Below are positions 1 to 10,699 of a DNA stretch of 64,000 nucleotides, piece after piece (position 1 is the stretch's first letter; each line of letters starts with the position of its first letter). The DNA is from Trametopsis cervina. Lineage: Eukaryota; Basidiomycota; Agaricomycetes; Polyporales; Irpicaceae. The translations under genes and the position numbers were made by a program. Location: assembly GCA_022385755.1 (NCBI GenBank), contig MU278354.1, positions 310,001 to 374,000 of the forward strand. Direction: 5' to 3'. The notes below the pieces were generated by a model. The model ran no database searches, was not told the DNA's origin, and worked only from the letters and a program-made list of their open reading frames with translations.

Positions 1-1866
1 GACCAATCGTACGCATGCAGCATCCACCCGCTCACGTTCCTCCTGCGAGCGGTAGACCAGCATGGAGTGGAAGTTTCCATCGCCGATATGACCGCCGACA
101 AGTCCTTCCAGCTTCATCTCCGCATAGTCTTCTCTTGTGTCACGTATCAAGTCGGGCAAACGAGACATCGGTACGCTAGTTATACACAGGAGGGTAAGGT
201 TGCTTTAATAAACGGCTGATTAGGCGGCACATTACTCACCAAACGTCCGTGTAAACGTGTCCCAGTCCTGGGAGCAGCTTGAGCCCCGCATACAACGCGT
301 TCTTGCGCATATCCCAGAGGCCTTCTGCTTCCTCCTCAGAAGATGCATATTCGAAGTTGGTCCCTCCATGCTTGGCGGTCACCTCCTTGAGTATGCGTGC
401 GGTCTCCTCAAGCATGAGCGGGCTGGCGCCTTGTATCTTGATGAGGAGACTATCTGTTACTGCCCATTGACGCCTCCCTTCGGCGATGAGGTTTAAAGCT
501 CGTATGGACGTCGTATCCATGAGTTCGATACATTCTGGCATCGTCAGCATTTTGAGCCTCATTCAATATTTGATAAGTCACTTACGGATCCCAATGCCCC
601 GGTTCAGACTTTCGATAGCAGCCTCAGATGCCTTGTGAACATCGGCGAATTGGACAACGGCCACCCTCGTTGGAAGCAGAGGCGCGAGCCGAATAGTCAC
701 TGCAAGTTATGCATCGCGATCAAGAGCACAATCTATCGTGCAGCGGGTAGCGTACCTTCAGTAACTATACCCAACGTTCCCTCGGCACCGATGAACAGAT
801 GCGTGCTGTCGAACCCTGCGGAGCTCTTTCTGGCTCGATTTCTGGTCTTGATCACTTCACCCGATGGAAGCACAACCGTCTACGAAAGGTTGGTCATGTG
901 TTTGCATCATCAGTTTGTCCTTGCTCACGGCGTTGAGAAACCATTCAGCCCTGGCTGTGCCATACCGAACAGCGTTTGCTGTGCACATCATGACATATGT
1001 CAATTAATGTTTAAACTATCGGGCAGAGGTGCCACTCACTCCCAGAGCAACCTGTCGCCATCATACCGCCGAGCGTAGCTCCAAGACTGGGGTCAAGCTG
1101 CGCATATTCTTAACTTGAGCGGATCAAAACCTCGCCGCCCGACGTACCGGGAAGAAAAGCGGGATTCCTGGGTTCCATTGCGCTCAGCCAATCCGGCATC
1201 AAGTATGGACTAAATGGCTTACCTTTCTCTTTCAGCATTGCATTAATGTCTACCCATTTTGCTCCAGCTTGGGCAACCAAGTCTCCATCCTTTTCTATAT
1301 TCAGCGCAGGTTAAGTTCATCGCTGTAGTATTCGACGACTAACAGATCTTCACCGTTTAATTGGAGAACATTGTTCATAGCTGAGAGGTCGACACATATC
1401 CCGCCTTGATTTCCCTACCGGCTCAATTTACAATCGGGTCTCGTACCGGTCGCGACAGATTGCACGTACAACAATGTGGTTTCTTTCCAGACTTGTGCCT
1501 CCCGAATATGCAATGATTGGCACACGATGCTCCCTGGAAATATTGACCGATGTTACTACATCCTCCGTGCTCTTGACAAACACGACCACAGTCGGAAGTG
1601 TAACTGCTCAGGGTCGGTAGATTATTACATCATTCTGTAACGAAAGAAAATAATGGTATCTTACCTGCTTCTGATTCTCCGACCGCTTTGGCATGTGTCT
1701 CTAGTATGCCAGGGTCCGTAGATGTCAAACCAGGCAACGCCTCCTCAAGAGCTTTCACGGCATTCTCGTAGTCCTGTGTAGTGCCGTAACGGTCGTTCAG
1801 TTTCACCGCGGAAGAAGACATCGGGATATCTGCAGCCGTTAAGTTCAGCCACTTCAGCGTTTGCAA
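1..1866 (-). CDS. DLD1: D-lactate dehydrogenase (cytochrome), mitochondrial, partial
   Basis: This is an FAD-linked oxidase of the D-lactate dehydrogenase / glycolate oxidase family. It oxidises D-lactate to pyruvate and passes electrons to cytochrome c, normally at the inner mitochondrial membrane. Reading the minus strand through several short introns I see, in order: [20 protein letters not shown], the FAD-binding motif [12 protein letters not shown] (about 1475-1520), [39 protein letters not shown] (about 1030-1090), [19 protein letters not shown] (about 765-820), and the C-terminal motif [17 protein letters not shown] near position 50-105. The gene runs off the left edge, so its stop codon is missing. 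The 5' end is not settled: an N-terminal targeting exon should lie upstream of 1866, and a hydrophobic open stretch at 1930-2050 could be part of it, but I cannot prove the join. The family assignment is firm; exon borders are approximate. Confidence 0.85.
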
Positions 1867-1869
1867 TGC

Positions 1870-4800
1870 TTTTCACGCGGTCGAAATGTCTGTGACAATA
1901 TCTCCCCACTGTATCCGGAGCGCTTGACCTATTTATCAAGAGCTTGAAGGGCGTGAAAACCAGACTTGCCAACTGAGTCGATGGCGTGAAGTAAGACGAT
2001 CAGGATGGGAAATGCTATAGCAAGCCGGCACTTGATGATAGAAAAGGCGTTTGCAACACTCGAGTCGGAAAAGTATTCCCAGCATCGCTTTGTGATAAGC
2101 GCGTAGCTTTCAGGACCGCGGTAAAAGGGGAAGCCAGAGAAGTAGCTGAGTTCCTCCCAGGTATGTTCGGCGGCAGTCCGGATATGTGTGGGCCAGGTTC
2201 GGTCATGGAGTCTTCGCAGAATGATTAGGATCCCGCTGGAGTGACTGCGCATAAGACATGGGCACAAAGACTCGTAGATTCTGAACATCCACCGTTCGTA
2301 CAAAAAGGACCGAGTCAGAATGTGCGGCAAGCGCTATGTTTGGAAGACATACCGACATTATTTCCATACTGTAGCAGTTCAGATCAGCCTTCTGATGGGC
2401 CGATGCTGTAAGTGCATGTCTGGAATGCCGTGTTAGTATTGTGAAGGACAGCGGCGAGAATACAGAAGACGAGTATGTATGTAAACTTACCGTACTGATA
2501 TCAGCTCTCAACTTTGGCCCGACTGTCAGGAACAGGTACCGTCACTGAAAGCATTCGGTTCAACGCAGAATATAAGGAAGTTGGAAATGCAGTCCCATGC
2601 TGCGTCGTGCGCCTGTAGGTGTGAGCGTTCCGTTAGGCAGGACAAAAGCGTTCCATTTTAGAGGAAAAGGGACACATGCAGTCTCACGGTGTGAGCGTGT
2701 GAGTGCGCGGGAGTTCCGTACACTCACATCTTGCGTCCCGAACCGAGCCGTCAGGTATCACGTTAGGACGTATTCCCAAGCCACATAACTCCAAAATTCC
2801 AGGTACGATTCCATCTCCGAGCTCGTACGGGTGTTGGCCGTAACGTTCGTTCTTGTTCACGACCGTAAAAGGCAAGAATGTTAACGGCGTTGAACTCTAA
2901 AGTGTCACGTGCGCGCCTGCGGCATGTCGACGGCATGAGCTCCGTGCGCATCTACATCCGGTACCGTCATCCTACATTCAAGTTCGTGTTCAATTCACAG
3001 CCTGAACGCAGCGATAGCGGTATTACGATGAGCTATACAATACCGGAAATCCACTTCTTCGCCTCGGCTGGATATTGTATCAAATAGCACCCGTCTCTCA
3101 TTACCACACCTGCAATATCGCAGATCATCCAGAGCCATCGGTGAGTACAAGGTCACGACGCGCCAGGCAGCGAACTGATACATTGTGTGAGAATTTTTGG
3201 CCAGCATCTTACAACCCTCATATGCCAGATGGACCGTCTGGCGTTGCTTCCACTTCATGCTGAATGCCAGAGACGCCACAGAGGGTTCGCCACCGGAGTA
3301 TGAAACATGCCTCCTAACGGCCGGTAACATCGAAAACAAGCTTATGTGTTACTTACCACGCGTACAGTGCGCTCAATAATGTACGATTGATGGTAAGGCG
3401 TCATTCTCTGTTTAAACTTGCATATGCATTGACTCTTTGGGCGGCTAGATGGTCTCTTGCACGGCATCGCACCGCGATGGCCGCAACAGTGTGGACACAT
3501 CAGTCACGGTGTTTTGGCCACGATGTCAGGTCAGTTATGGCAGATGGTCGAGAATGATTGCACAACGTTTTACACAGCGCGGATCACGCAGTGGCTTCCT
3601 GTCGCTCACCCTGCCGGGATCACGCCCGTGCATGGTTGTGATATGGGAACGCAAGAGAAGGATCAATTCTAACTCCGCAAATATCCAAGACCTCTGCAAC
3701 CTTACTGCCTTCGTATCATGTCTTTGACTCAGTATTGTTGTATAGGTTGTAAGTTCCCTTGTTCGTTCGCACTGTAGTATATGCCGTCGAATCCGAACAT
3801 CGGATGCCGCCATGACTCGTAAATAATCTATCGGTCTTGGTATGCCAACCGTAGACTTGCGAAGTCCGCTTGGCTGTGTAAACCACTCCACCGATGGTTT
3901 GAACCGAGATGGATAACGAGTTCGAAACGAAGTAGAGCTGCTCGGCGTAGAGCCGAGCAAATACCAAGGTTCGCTGCTGTCAGAACCTCCTCTTTGGACA
4001 GATTGTCATTCCAAGATTGAGGTCTACTTAGCTTACTAAATATCACAACCATAGCCATCTAGACGTGCGCGCATGTTTGATCTTGTTCAGTCATGAGAGC
4101 AAGCATGTGGCGCTGTTGTCCTATTTGACCGGAGGCGATTCGTGAGAGCACGGGACGCATATCGCGAGCAATAGGACTGTGATGTGGATTGTCGGAAGCA
4201 AACCGCTCAATCGCGGTGAGTTTCAGTAGGATCGCGCTGCCTTCGTGGCGGCGAGATGATGGCCAAGTGGAGGTACACCGAGTGATTGATGTATAGGAGT
4301 ACAATCCACACACACCAAGTAGATGATGAAACCACAATCGATCCCAGCTTGTACGGACACTCCGGTCTGACAATGAGCGGTCCCACCGCGGGAGTCTCAT
4401 GGACGGTAGTGCTCCTTTCTCTGCGGATCTGGCAGGAAGGCTGCCAGGATGTCCAAAAACCGCCGAGTAATGGCGTTTGCACCTCCCGGATACGGTCGCT
4501 GAGGCGCAGCGGACGACTTACAATAATATTTCTATGCTCTGATTTCTCATAGAGATTGTTTGACATTGTAGAACAAACCTTAAGTCTCGCACGGTGACGC
4601 TCAACATTATTACAGATGAAGAGCAAAGATGGGTGCATCCCCCCAAACGCTGTCAGTCTGTAGCTTGAACCGCAACCAAAACCATCCAGCTCTCTGCTCT
4701 GACCCCAGCACCCCAAGCCCGACGTGCCCTTGTCCCCCCAGCGGCAGCCTACCGGGTCACAGCTTGGGTCTGCGCTATGTGTAAGTACACTGCTGCATTG

Positions 4801-6411
4801 TTGTTAGGTGGTCAACTGACGTTCATTCCGCTCAAGATGGCCCTCTCCACTTGTAGTCCCAGGATAGGGTCGACCGAACCACCATGGGGACTGAGCTTAA
4901 GCCAGAGAACCTTGCGTGGAAAAAAAACAAAACAATGGCACGACCGTATCAACCTATCAACGCGCTGGGCTGGCGGCACGACCAAATCGGAAGCTAAACT
5001 AGCTGCGGAACGTCTCGAAAACCACACCGCGGCGGTTGCCTACGACAGGACGGACGCGCCCATCCGGGTAAGCCTGCGGGCAGATTAAGCGCAACTTTGG
5101 CGCAAGTCGTGCCTCCCGTCGCCCTGAAAACGTGGCGCGGCAATCTGGATCTTTTGTCTATATCCTCCAAACGGATTGCGCCCCCGCACCGCGACTGGAC
5201 GACATCAGGCGACGTCGCTACGAGTTATGTAAACTCGTAGGGTACCGTATGCGCGTAAGGTATGCGGCGCGTTTTATCGTAGCCGCTACAGTTGACTAGA
5301 ACCCCGATCAGAGGACCCGGATTGCCACCACGCCCAACTGAGCCGCTCCCTGCGGCGTCGATTGATGTCAAGCGTTTGCGTTTGCACCCGAAGGAGAAAC
5401 AGATCTGACAGTGTGTTGGGTGGCCGACAGCACGTATGTAAGGGAGCTCGGGCTCCGTGCATGTTTTTGTTTTCCCCCCCTTGCTCTTGCTTTCCTGCTC
5501 CCCGACGGACGCCCAGTCAAGCCGCTACTCGATATCCCGCTCAAGCCAGCGCATTTCGTCCGAGAACATATTATTGTACGACAGATCCATACTTCTACAG
5601 GATGAAAGCGGAAAACAATAAACAACGGCGAGCGCAGCGACAAAACAAGGACTCTGCGTGGCGTAATAAACAGGTAACTTTTGTGGCGGCGAAGACAAGG
5701 GCCAGCGAATACTGATAATTATGCAACGGCATATACCACATGGAGGGGAGGGGGTGGGGGATTTGGGAGGGGATAAATATGCGGTAAGAAGGGCGATGGT
5801 ACAACATAGCGGGGTATGATCAGCTTCGTAAGAACAGGGCAGGAGACGTCGATGAGATGGACGTTCTCGGACCCGGGCGAATTTGGGTTCGTTGGAACAC
5901 CTAACGCCGAGTAAGGAGGCCGTAAATCTTGATGAGCAGGAGTGCAGAGGTGTAGCACAGAGATTGGCCTGCCAGATTTGGTCTGATTCAGAGCATGACC
6001 TCACGGATCTGAGGGAATAGCGGTAAGCATTGTAGATCGGTTACGCTGTTGTAGAACACCATCGGATAATAGACTTACATTCCGACTAATGATCGTACTA
6101 CGATCGAGGACCATAACCCATTCGGTTAGGAAGTAAACATTGAATTGATGGCAGGATCGGGTGGGGGTTCGCGTCAAAGAGAGGGAAGAAAGGCACATGA
6201 GTTTGCATGAACATCATTACCAAGGTCCAGAAGAGTGGGATGCGCAAAAACAATTACACGAAGAATATTTCGATAGAGTGCAAAAAAATCAGACGGCGAA
6301 TGAAAAATGAAAGACGACGCAACGAATCATATAGATGTAATAATGTACGACCAAAATTGCTGCATGGGCATGGCTGTGGCGGCCTTCATACGCGCACGCC
6401 ACATGATAAAG
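1870..6411. other. Stretch without recognisable genes
   Basis: Between the D-lactate dehydrogenase and the G-alpha stop codon I recognise no protein family on either strand. Open frames of 100-170 codons exist (for example minus strand 4207-4716 and 5525-6004) but show no familiar motif, no consistent splice structure and no codon pattern like the neighbouring genes. The part next to 6411 probably holds the 3' untranslated region of G-alpha. A G-rich block lies at 5742-5773 and is listed separately. Confidence 0.5.
5742..5773 (+). repeat. Guanine-run tract, potential G-quadruplex
   Basis: Five runs of three to five guanines follow one another within about 32 bases, separated by loops of one base or ATTT. 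This fits the G3+N1-7 pattern for an intramolecular four-stranded structure on the plus strand. It lies about 640 bases downstream of the G-alpha stop codon. Whether it folds or acts is unknown. Confidence 0.6.
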
Positions 6412-8065
6412 TTATATCAAGGCGGCGTTCTCAAGACTTTGACGAAGGACAATGCTGAGGATTGACGCGATAAGCGCGTGTTGTTGAGCGACGGGTGTTG
6501 CAAGACGCAAAACGAAGGGGATAGAGGGACAAGAAATGAAGGACTCACTCTGCAAGCAATAAGTCAGCAACGTCGCATGTGCATAGTTCAGTAGGCACGT
6601 ACCTTCAACTGCAGCCATGACTACGCGAAGCATGGCAGTATCTGTCGCCGTAGTGGTGCTTGACGGGCGAAAATGTGTCAGTACACCGTTCGGACTGTAA
6701 CCCGCAGGGAAATGCGGAACATCCTGAGATGGGTGTAAAGACGTACTGGATGTATATCTCGCGCTCCTTCTGGTTAGCCTTCTGGGCCAGCCTCGCAAAC
6801 CGTTTTCTGAAGTAATCACGGCCGGCGCGAGCATCAGCCGGCTCGCCATCAAAGTCCTTTCACATCACTCAGTACTGAGGCGCTAAAGCACAACGTGCTC
6901 GCTGACAACTCACGGGGAAGAAGTTCTTGATGTCTGAATGCTCAATCTTCTTCTGGAAGAGATCATCTTTGTTGAGGAACAAAATCTATTGACGAACAGT
7001 CAGAGTGAGTTGCAGCGGTGAAACAGCACGGCGTGACACGGACGATTGATGTTTGCTTGAACCATTGCGAGTGACATATTGAATCCCATATGGTCATGGC
7101 ATCTTGCATTTGGTTCTGCAATATTCTCACGTCGGTCAGCTGGCCAAGACCGAAAGTACAACCGAGCACTTACCGCGTCCTTGTCTTCAATCAGACACTG
7201 ATCGTACCCGCTCAAGCTGACCAAGAACAGAATACTCGTCACGTCCTGGAAACAATGTATCCACATCCGACGCTCGCTCTTCTGCCCGCCGACGTCAACC
7301 ATCAGCATCTCATGTTCGCGCAGGTGAAATACGGTCTCGGTGATTCCTATTGTCCGCGCGCGAGTATGAACGATGTCCTGCTCGATGGGGACGTATCCGG
7401 GGTCGAATAGTCGGTCCAGCTCCCCAAAGAAGTAGCTTAAGCTGCGAATATATGCGTTAGAGCGAGCAACATATGAACTGCGGAATATGACATACTTGTC
7501 CGGGAGTGCGGCTTCATTGGCTCTCTTCCAGCACTTCTGTAGATTCTCATCTTCCCAGAGCCGCCGTAGAGGCTCAAGATAATCCTCCGGGAAGGGTTGA
7601 CCATCTCTGATGTCCTGCGCGTCCTCGATCATGGGAACGTATTGCTGGTTATCCTCGGATACGTCGAGGTCCATGTCCACCATAGCATCCAGCACGTATT
7701 TAAGACCGTGCGTGAGATTGTTGAACACGAGCTGACGGTACGACTCGACTTCCTGCGGCGAGAAGGGCACTTTGTGGATGAGCCTCATCTGCTTCAGTAT
7801 CGTCGATTTCCCTGAATCACCAGACCCAAGTAGGAGGACCTGTCGTCATATGTGAGCGTGCGTCAAGACATAGACATGCTATGTTTCGTACCTTGACTTG
7901 GTGGGACATCTTCACCTTTGCCTACGTCGGGGGACATAGTCAGGACATAGAGCGCACCACTATTACGCAAGTACTCACCTCCTTCAGAGCCCGCTCTGCC
8001 TCTCGATGTTTCCTTTTGTCCTCCTCGGACACCTCGATGTGCCCAGATGACATACACGCGCCCAT
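6412..8065 (-). CDS. Heterotrimeric G-protein alpha subunit
   Basis: This is a GTP-binding alpha subunit that relays signals from seven-transmembrane receptors at the plasma membrane. My nine-exon model (8065-7979, 7921-7892, 7839-7174, 7115-7044, 6985-6914, 6856-6747, 6658-6603, 6549, 6454-6412) gives 378 residues, slightly long for the family. The N-terminus MGACMS has the Gly-2 myristoylation context and a nearby Cys for palmitoylation. The motifs are G1 GSGDSGKST, switch I RARTIGITET with the catalytic Arg, G3 DVGGQKSERR with the catalytic Gln, G4 NKDDLF, and G5 TTATDT where TCATDT is usual. The C-terminus reads LRQSLENAALI and has no Cys four residues from the end. Keeping that terminus in frame requires a one-base exon at 6549. 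Fungi of this group usually carry several G-alpha paralogues, and I cannot say which one this is. Confidence 0.93.
6549..6549 (-). other. Proposed one-nucleotide exon of the G-alpha gene
   Basis: On the minus strand the sequence reads TTGCTTGCAG, then A, then GTGAGTCC. A strong 3' splice site is thus separated by one base from a strong 5' splice site. The preceding exon ends GAA G (phase 1) and the last exon starts C ATT GTC. Inserting the single A makes GAC (Asp) and continues in frame into the conserved terminal helix. Direct joining without it gives an unrelated tail that stops after 12 codons. The flanking introns would be 53 nt (6602-6550) and 94 nt (6548-6455). Confidence 0.7.
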
Positions 8066-8480
8066 GATGGCAGTTGTGTCGCGGGATGAGGGAAAGAGAG
8101 AGAGAGGGTGTGCGGTCAGAAGAGGATCACCACAGGCGGAGAGTCTGAAGAGAAGGGACGCCGATTGTGCCGCTCCTATGGAATAACAACCGGGCGTGAG
8201 TACAGCATGTATGATTGACGGCCTGCTGAGCTGGGTCCGACTCCTCACCGGTCCTCAAAGGCGCGTACAAAGGCGCGTTTTACAGGCGACGCTGGTCTGC
8301 GGCAGGAAAAGAGAGGGAGAAAAAGAGAGGAAGTGGCGGGAGACTGAAAGGCCGTGAAGGATGGGAAAGAAAGAGCTGCGAGCCCTGTAGTTGCACGAGC
8401 AGCGGCGTGAGCCCTTTGGCAGCTCGCCGGAAGAACCGCTGATGGCGCTCCCTGATAAATATTCATTTCAGTACGTACCT
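8066..8480 (-). promoter_or_regulatory. Pyrimidine-rich upstream region of G-alpha
   Basis: Read on the minus strand, the region upstream of the G-alpha start has several CT-rich blocks (about 8086-8106 and 8305-8335), composed of repeated CT or TTTCTC-like units. Pyrimidine-rich tracts near the transcription start are a common core-promoter feature in filamentous fungi. I see no clear TATA box. The extent is approximate. Confidence 0.35.
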
Positions 8481-9265
8481 TTCATTCCATCCCTCGGAGA
8501 TTGAAAAGTGAATACTGATAGCTGATTACTTACTGTGCCTACTTAGAAATTAATGAAAGAACCAAAGCCTTTTCTCTCGCCAACGATTCGCGTACGCCTG
8601 CGAAAATTTGCTCAATTCACCGGACGGTGCATTCTATCTCACTTCGCTAGCGTTGCGAAATATCCACGATGGCAAAGGCGTTGCTTGACGACAACGGAAA
8701 ACCCAATGAGCATTACACGCTAGCGCGACGGCCGTGCGACCAGTTCACCCGCCCCTGGTCGCATTGATCGCAAACCAGCCACACCGCTTGTAGATTACCG
8801 ACGCATTAGCAGACTGTCAAGTATGCAGTCGCTACAGATACGTACGTACATGTAACAAACATCACACGGACACCCGCCATTATCAGCTTGTTGCAATATC
8901 TTCGTTCAAAACCGCCTCGGCTCCCAGAGTCGGACCATGCGAGTTCCATGCGATGATCGCCACTGTTCAAGCTACTCGATCTAAGATATCTTCTGCTCAA
9001 ATGTTCTCATCGGGCGCCGTCAAAATATACACGTCATTGCCTTATTGGCCATCAGTCGAAGTGTGAAACGCGGTAACGAAACGACGCATGCAAAAGTAGT
9101 ATACACGAGTGAACAACAGTAATCATTAACAATGGATAGAGCAGAGATATGAATGGTATGGTGAGTATGCAAGTGGAAGAATGGAAGCTATTGTACAGCG
9201 AACTATCAATGGAGGAGAGCAGGATAAGCGACAAACTGGTATGATCGTACATGTCCGCAGGCAAA
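8481..9265. other. Intergenic, nothing recognised
   Basis: This lies between the G-alpha promoter and the stop codon of the next minus-strand gene. No family-like reading frame is seen. The part nearest 9265 is expected to be that gene's 3' untranslated region. Confidence 0.5.
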
Positions 9266-10699
9266 TTATGCAAAGGTGCCCATCGCGGTACCGGGGACGC
9301 TCAAGCCCCTAAACACGTCGGACCCGACTCGTAAGAACGATCCAGGGCTAGGAAGATTCTGTAAGAAACTCTTCTTCCTTTGCGAGCCCGACGTCAATAC
9401 GGGGACAAAGTCCGCCAGCTCCGGGCTTGCGGTACTGGTACTGTGGGCATCGTAGTGTGATGATGAACGATGGTGCGGGGGCTCTTCGCGGTGTATTACC
9501 TCGGATACAGATGGAGCGAAGTCGGAGTACCACTGCTTGTGATGTGAGCCACCGTTGGGAATAGAGATAGGGGCCGTGGATGGAGCCGGCGGGGTCTTGG
9601 GCGTGTCAGGACCGGTGTCCTGCTCCGTAGGGGAATCCGAGGACGATAGATGCGGTTCCAAGGCCGGCAGGCTCGGCGATGAATCAGGTGTGTAGTAGAT
9701 GGTCTCACGCTGTACAACCGAGTATGAATGCAGGGTGTCAGGATCTTCGCATTCGCCCTCCAAATGCTGTGCGAGGAGGTTCGCATCGGCGAGGGCTTGT
9801 AGAAGCATAGGCGAAACGTGACCGCTAGTCGCATCAGAGGGATGCGGAAATGGATACTCGTCCTCCTCTTCCTCCACAATCCTTTTGGGTGATGCAGGAG
9901 TCGGTATGTTGAGACGAGAGAGTGATGGGAGAAGCTGCTCTTCGCCATCCGAATTGTCGTTGTTCGGGGCTTTTGGCGTGACCGCAGTGCGACTGATTCC
10001 ATGCCTGCGGTCTACTTCATCAACCGACACAACAGCGCCAAAACCTGGCAAATCATCGCGAACGGTCCTATGGCGTTGAGCGTGCTGATGAGCGTGATCG
10101 TCTGCGCTCGAATTCCTGCGCCTCCGTGCACCGCGCGTGAACTTTTCCTGCCAATCAGCGCCGCCTTTTAGCGATTCTTCCGTGATGGGATAGCATTCTT
10201 CGCAGCAAGGACGCAATGGCACTGTGGCAGCGTCCGGGCGGGGCGAGAGAGGTAGCGATGGCCGTCTGGCACCTGGACGCCTGGTATGGCTGGCGTCCAC
10301 GAGACACGGCATGAGCGGTGGATGCTGGTGCTCTCCGCGTGTTGGAGAGCGTGATCTAGCAAAGCTATTCATAGCGCTGTCGGAACGGTGGCTTCCAGAC
10401 TAACTTTTAACGCTGGGAACTAACCTAGGGACTGGGACCGTGATGGTCACACCGCCGTCCTTGGGAGGGCTCGCAGCGATGGCGGGGTCGAGCTCGGCGT
10501 CGCCTGCAGGCAGCTGTGAGCCGGCTCGCTTTTTCCAGAGGGGGAGCGAGTAGGATTTCTTGACGAGGCGAGGCATGCGAGACTGTGCGACCGGGTCCGG
10601 GATGAGAACGCACGAGTCGTCGAAGTGGACTTGGACATGGCTGGTGCACTCGATGACTGCGGGGGAGGTGGTGAGTGTGGTAGATGGCGAGAGCGACAT
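9266..10699 (-). CDS. Uncharacterised 461-aa protein with CCEEC motif
   Basis: The two-exon model is 10699-10425 and 10376-9266, with a 48-nt intron whose donor is GTTAGT. It gives 461 residues. The first exon has a short basic stretch (PRLVKKSYSLPLWKKRAG). The second begins SFARSRSPTRGEHQHPPLMP and carries a cysteine cluster PLRPCCEECYPITEESLKGG followed by a basic run ARRRRNSSADDHAHQHAQ. The remainder is rich in Ser, Pro and Asp/Glu, typical of a disordered protein, and ends FLRVGSDVFRGLSVPGTAMG. I see no signal peptide, membrane segment or known enzyme motif. The pattern resembles hypothetical proteins I associate with other Agaricomycetes, but I cannot assign a function. CCEEC could bind a metal; that is speculation. 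Confidence 0.75.

Noticed and set aside
4207..4716. 169-codon open frame on the minus strand
   Set aside because: No family motif, irregular composition, no signal peptide or splice partners; looks like chance opening in a gene-poor stretch.
5525..6004. 159-codon minus-strand frame with many Cys
   Set aside because: Lies over the probable G-alpha 3' flank and the G-rich tract; the Pro/Ser/Cys bias follows from base composition.
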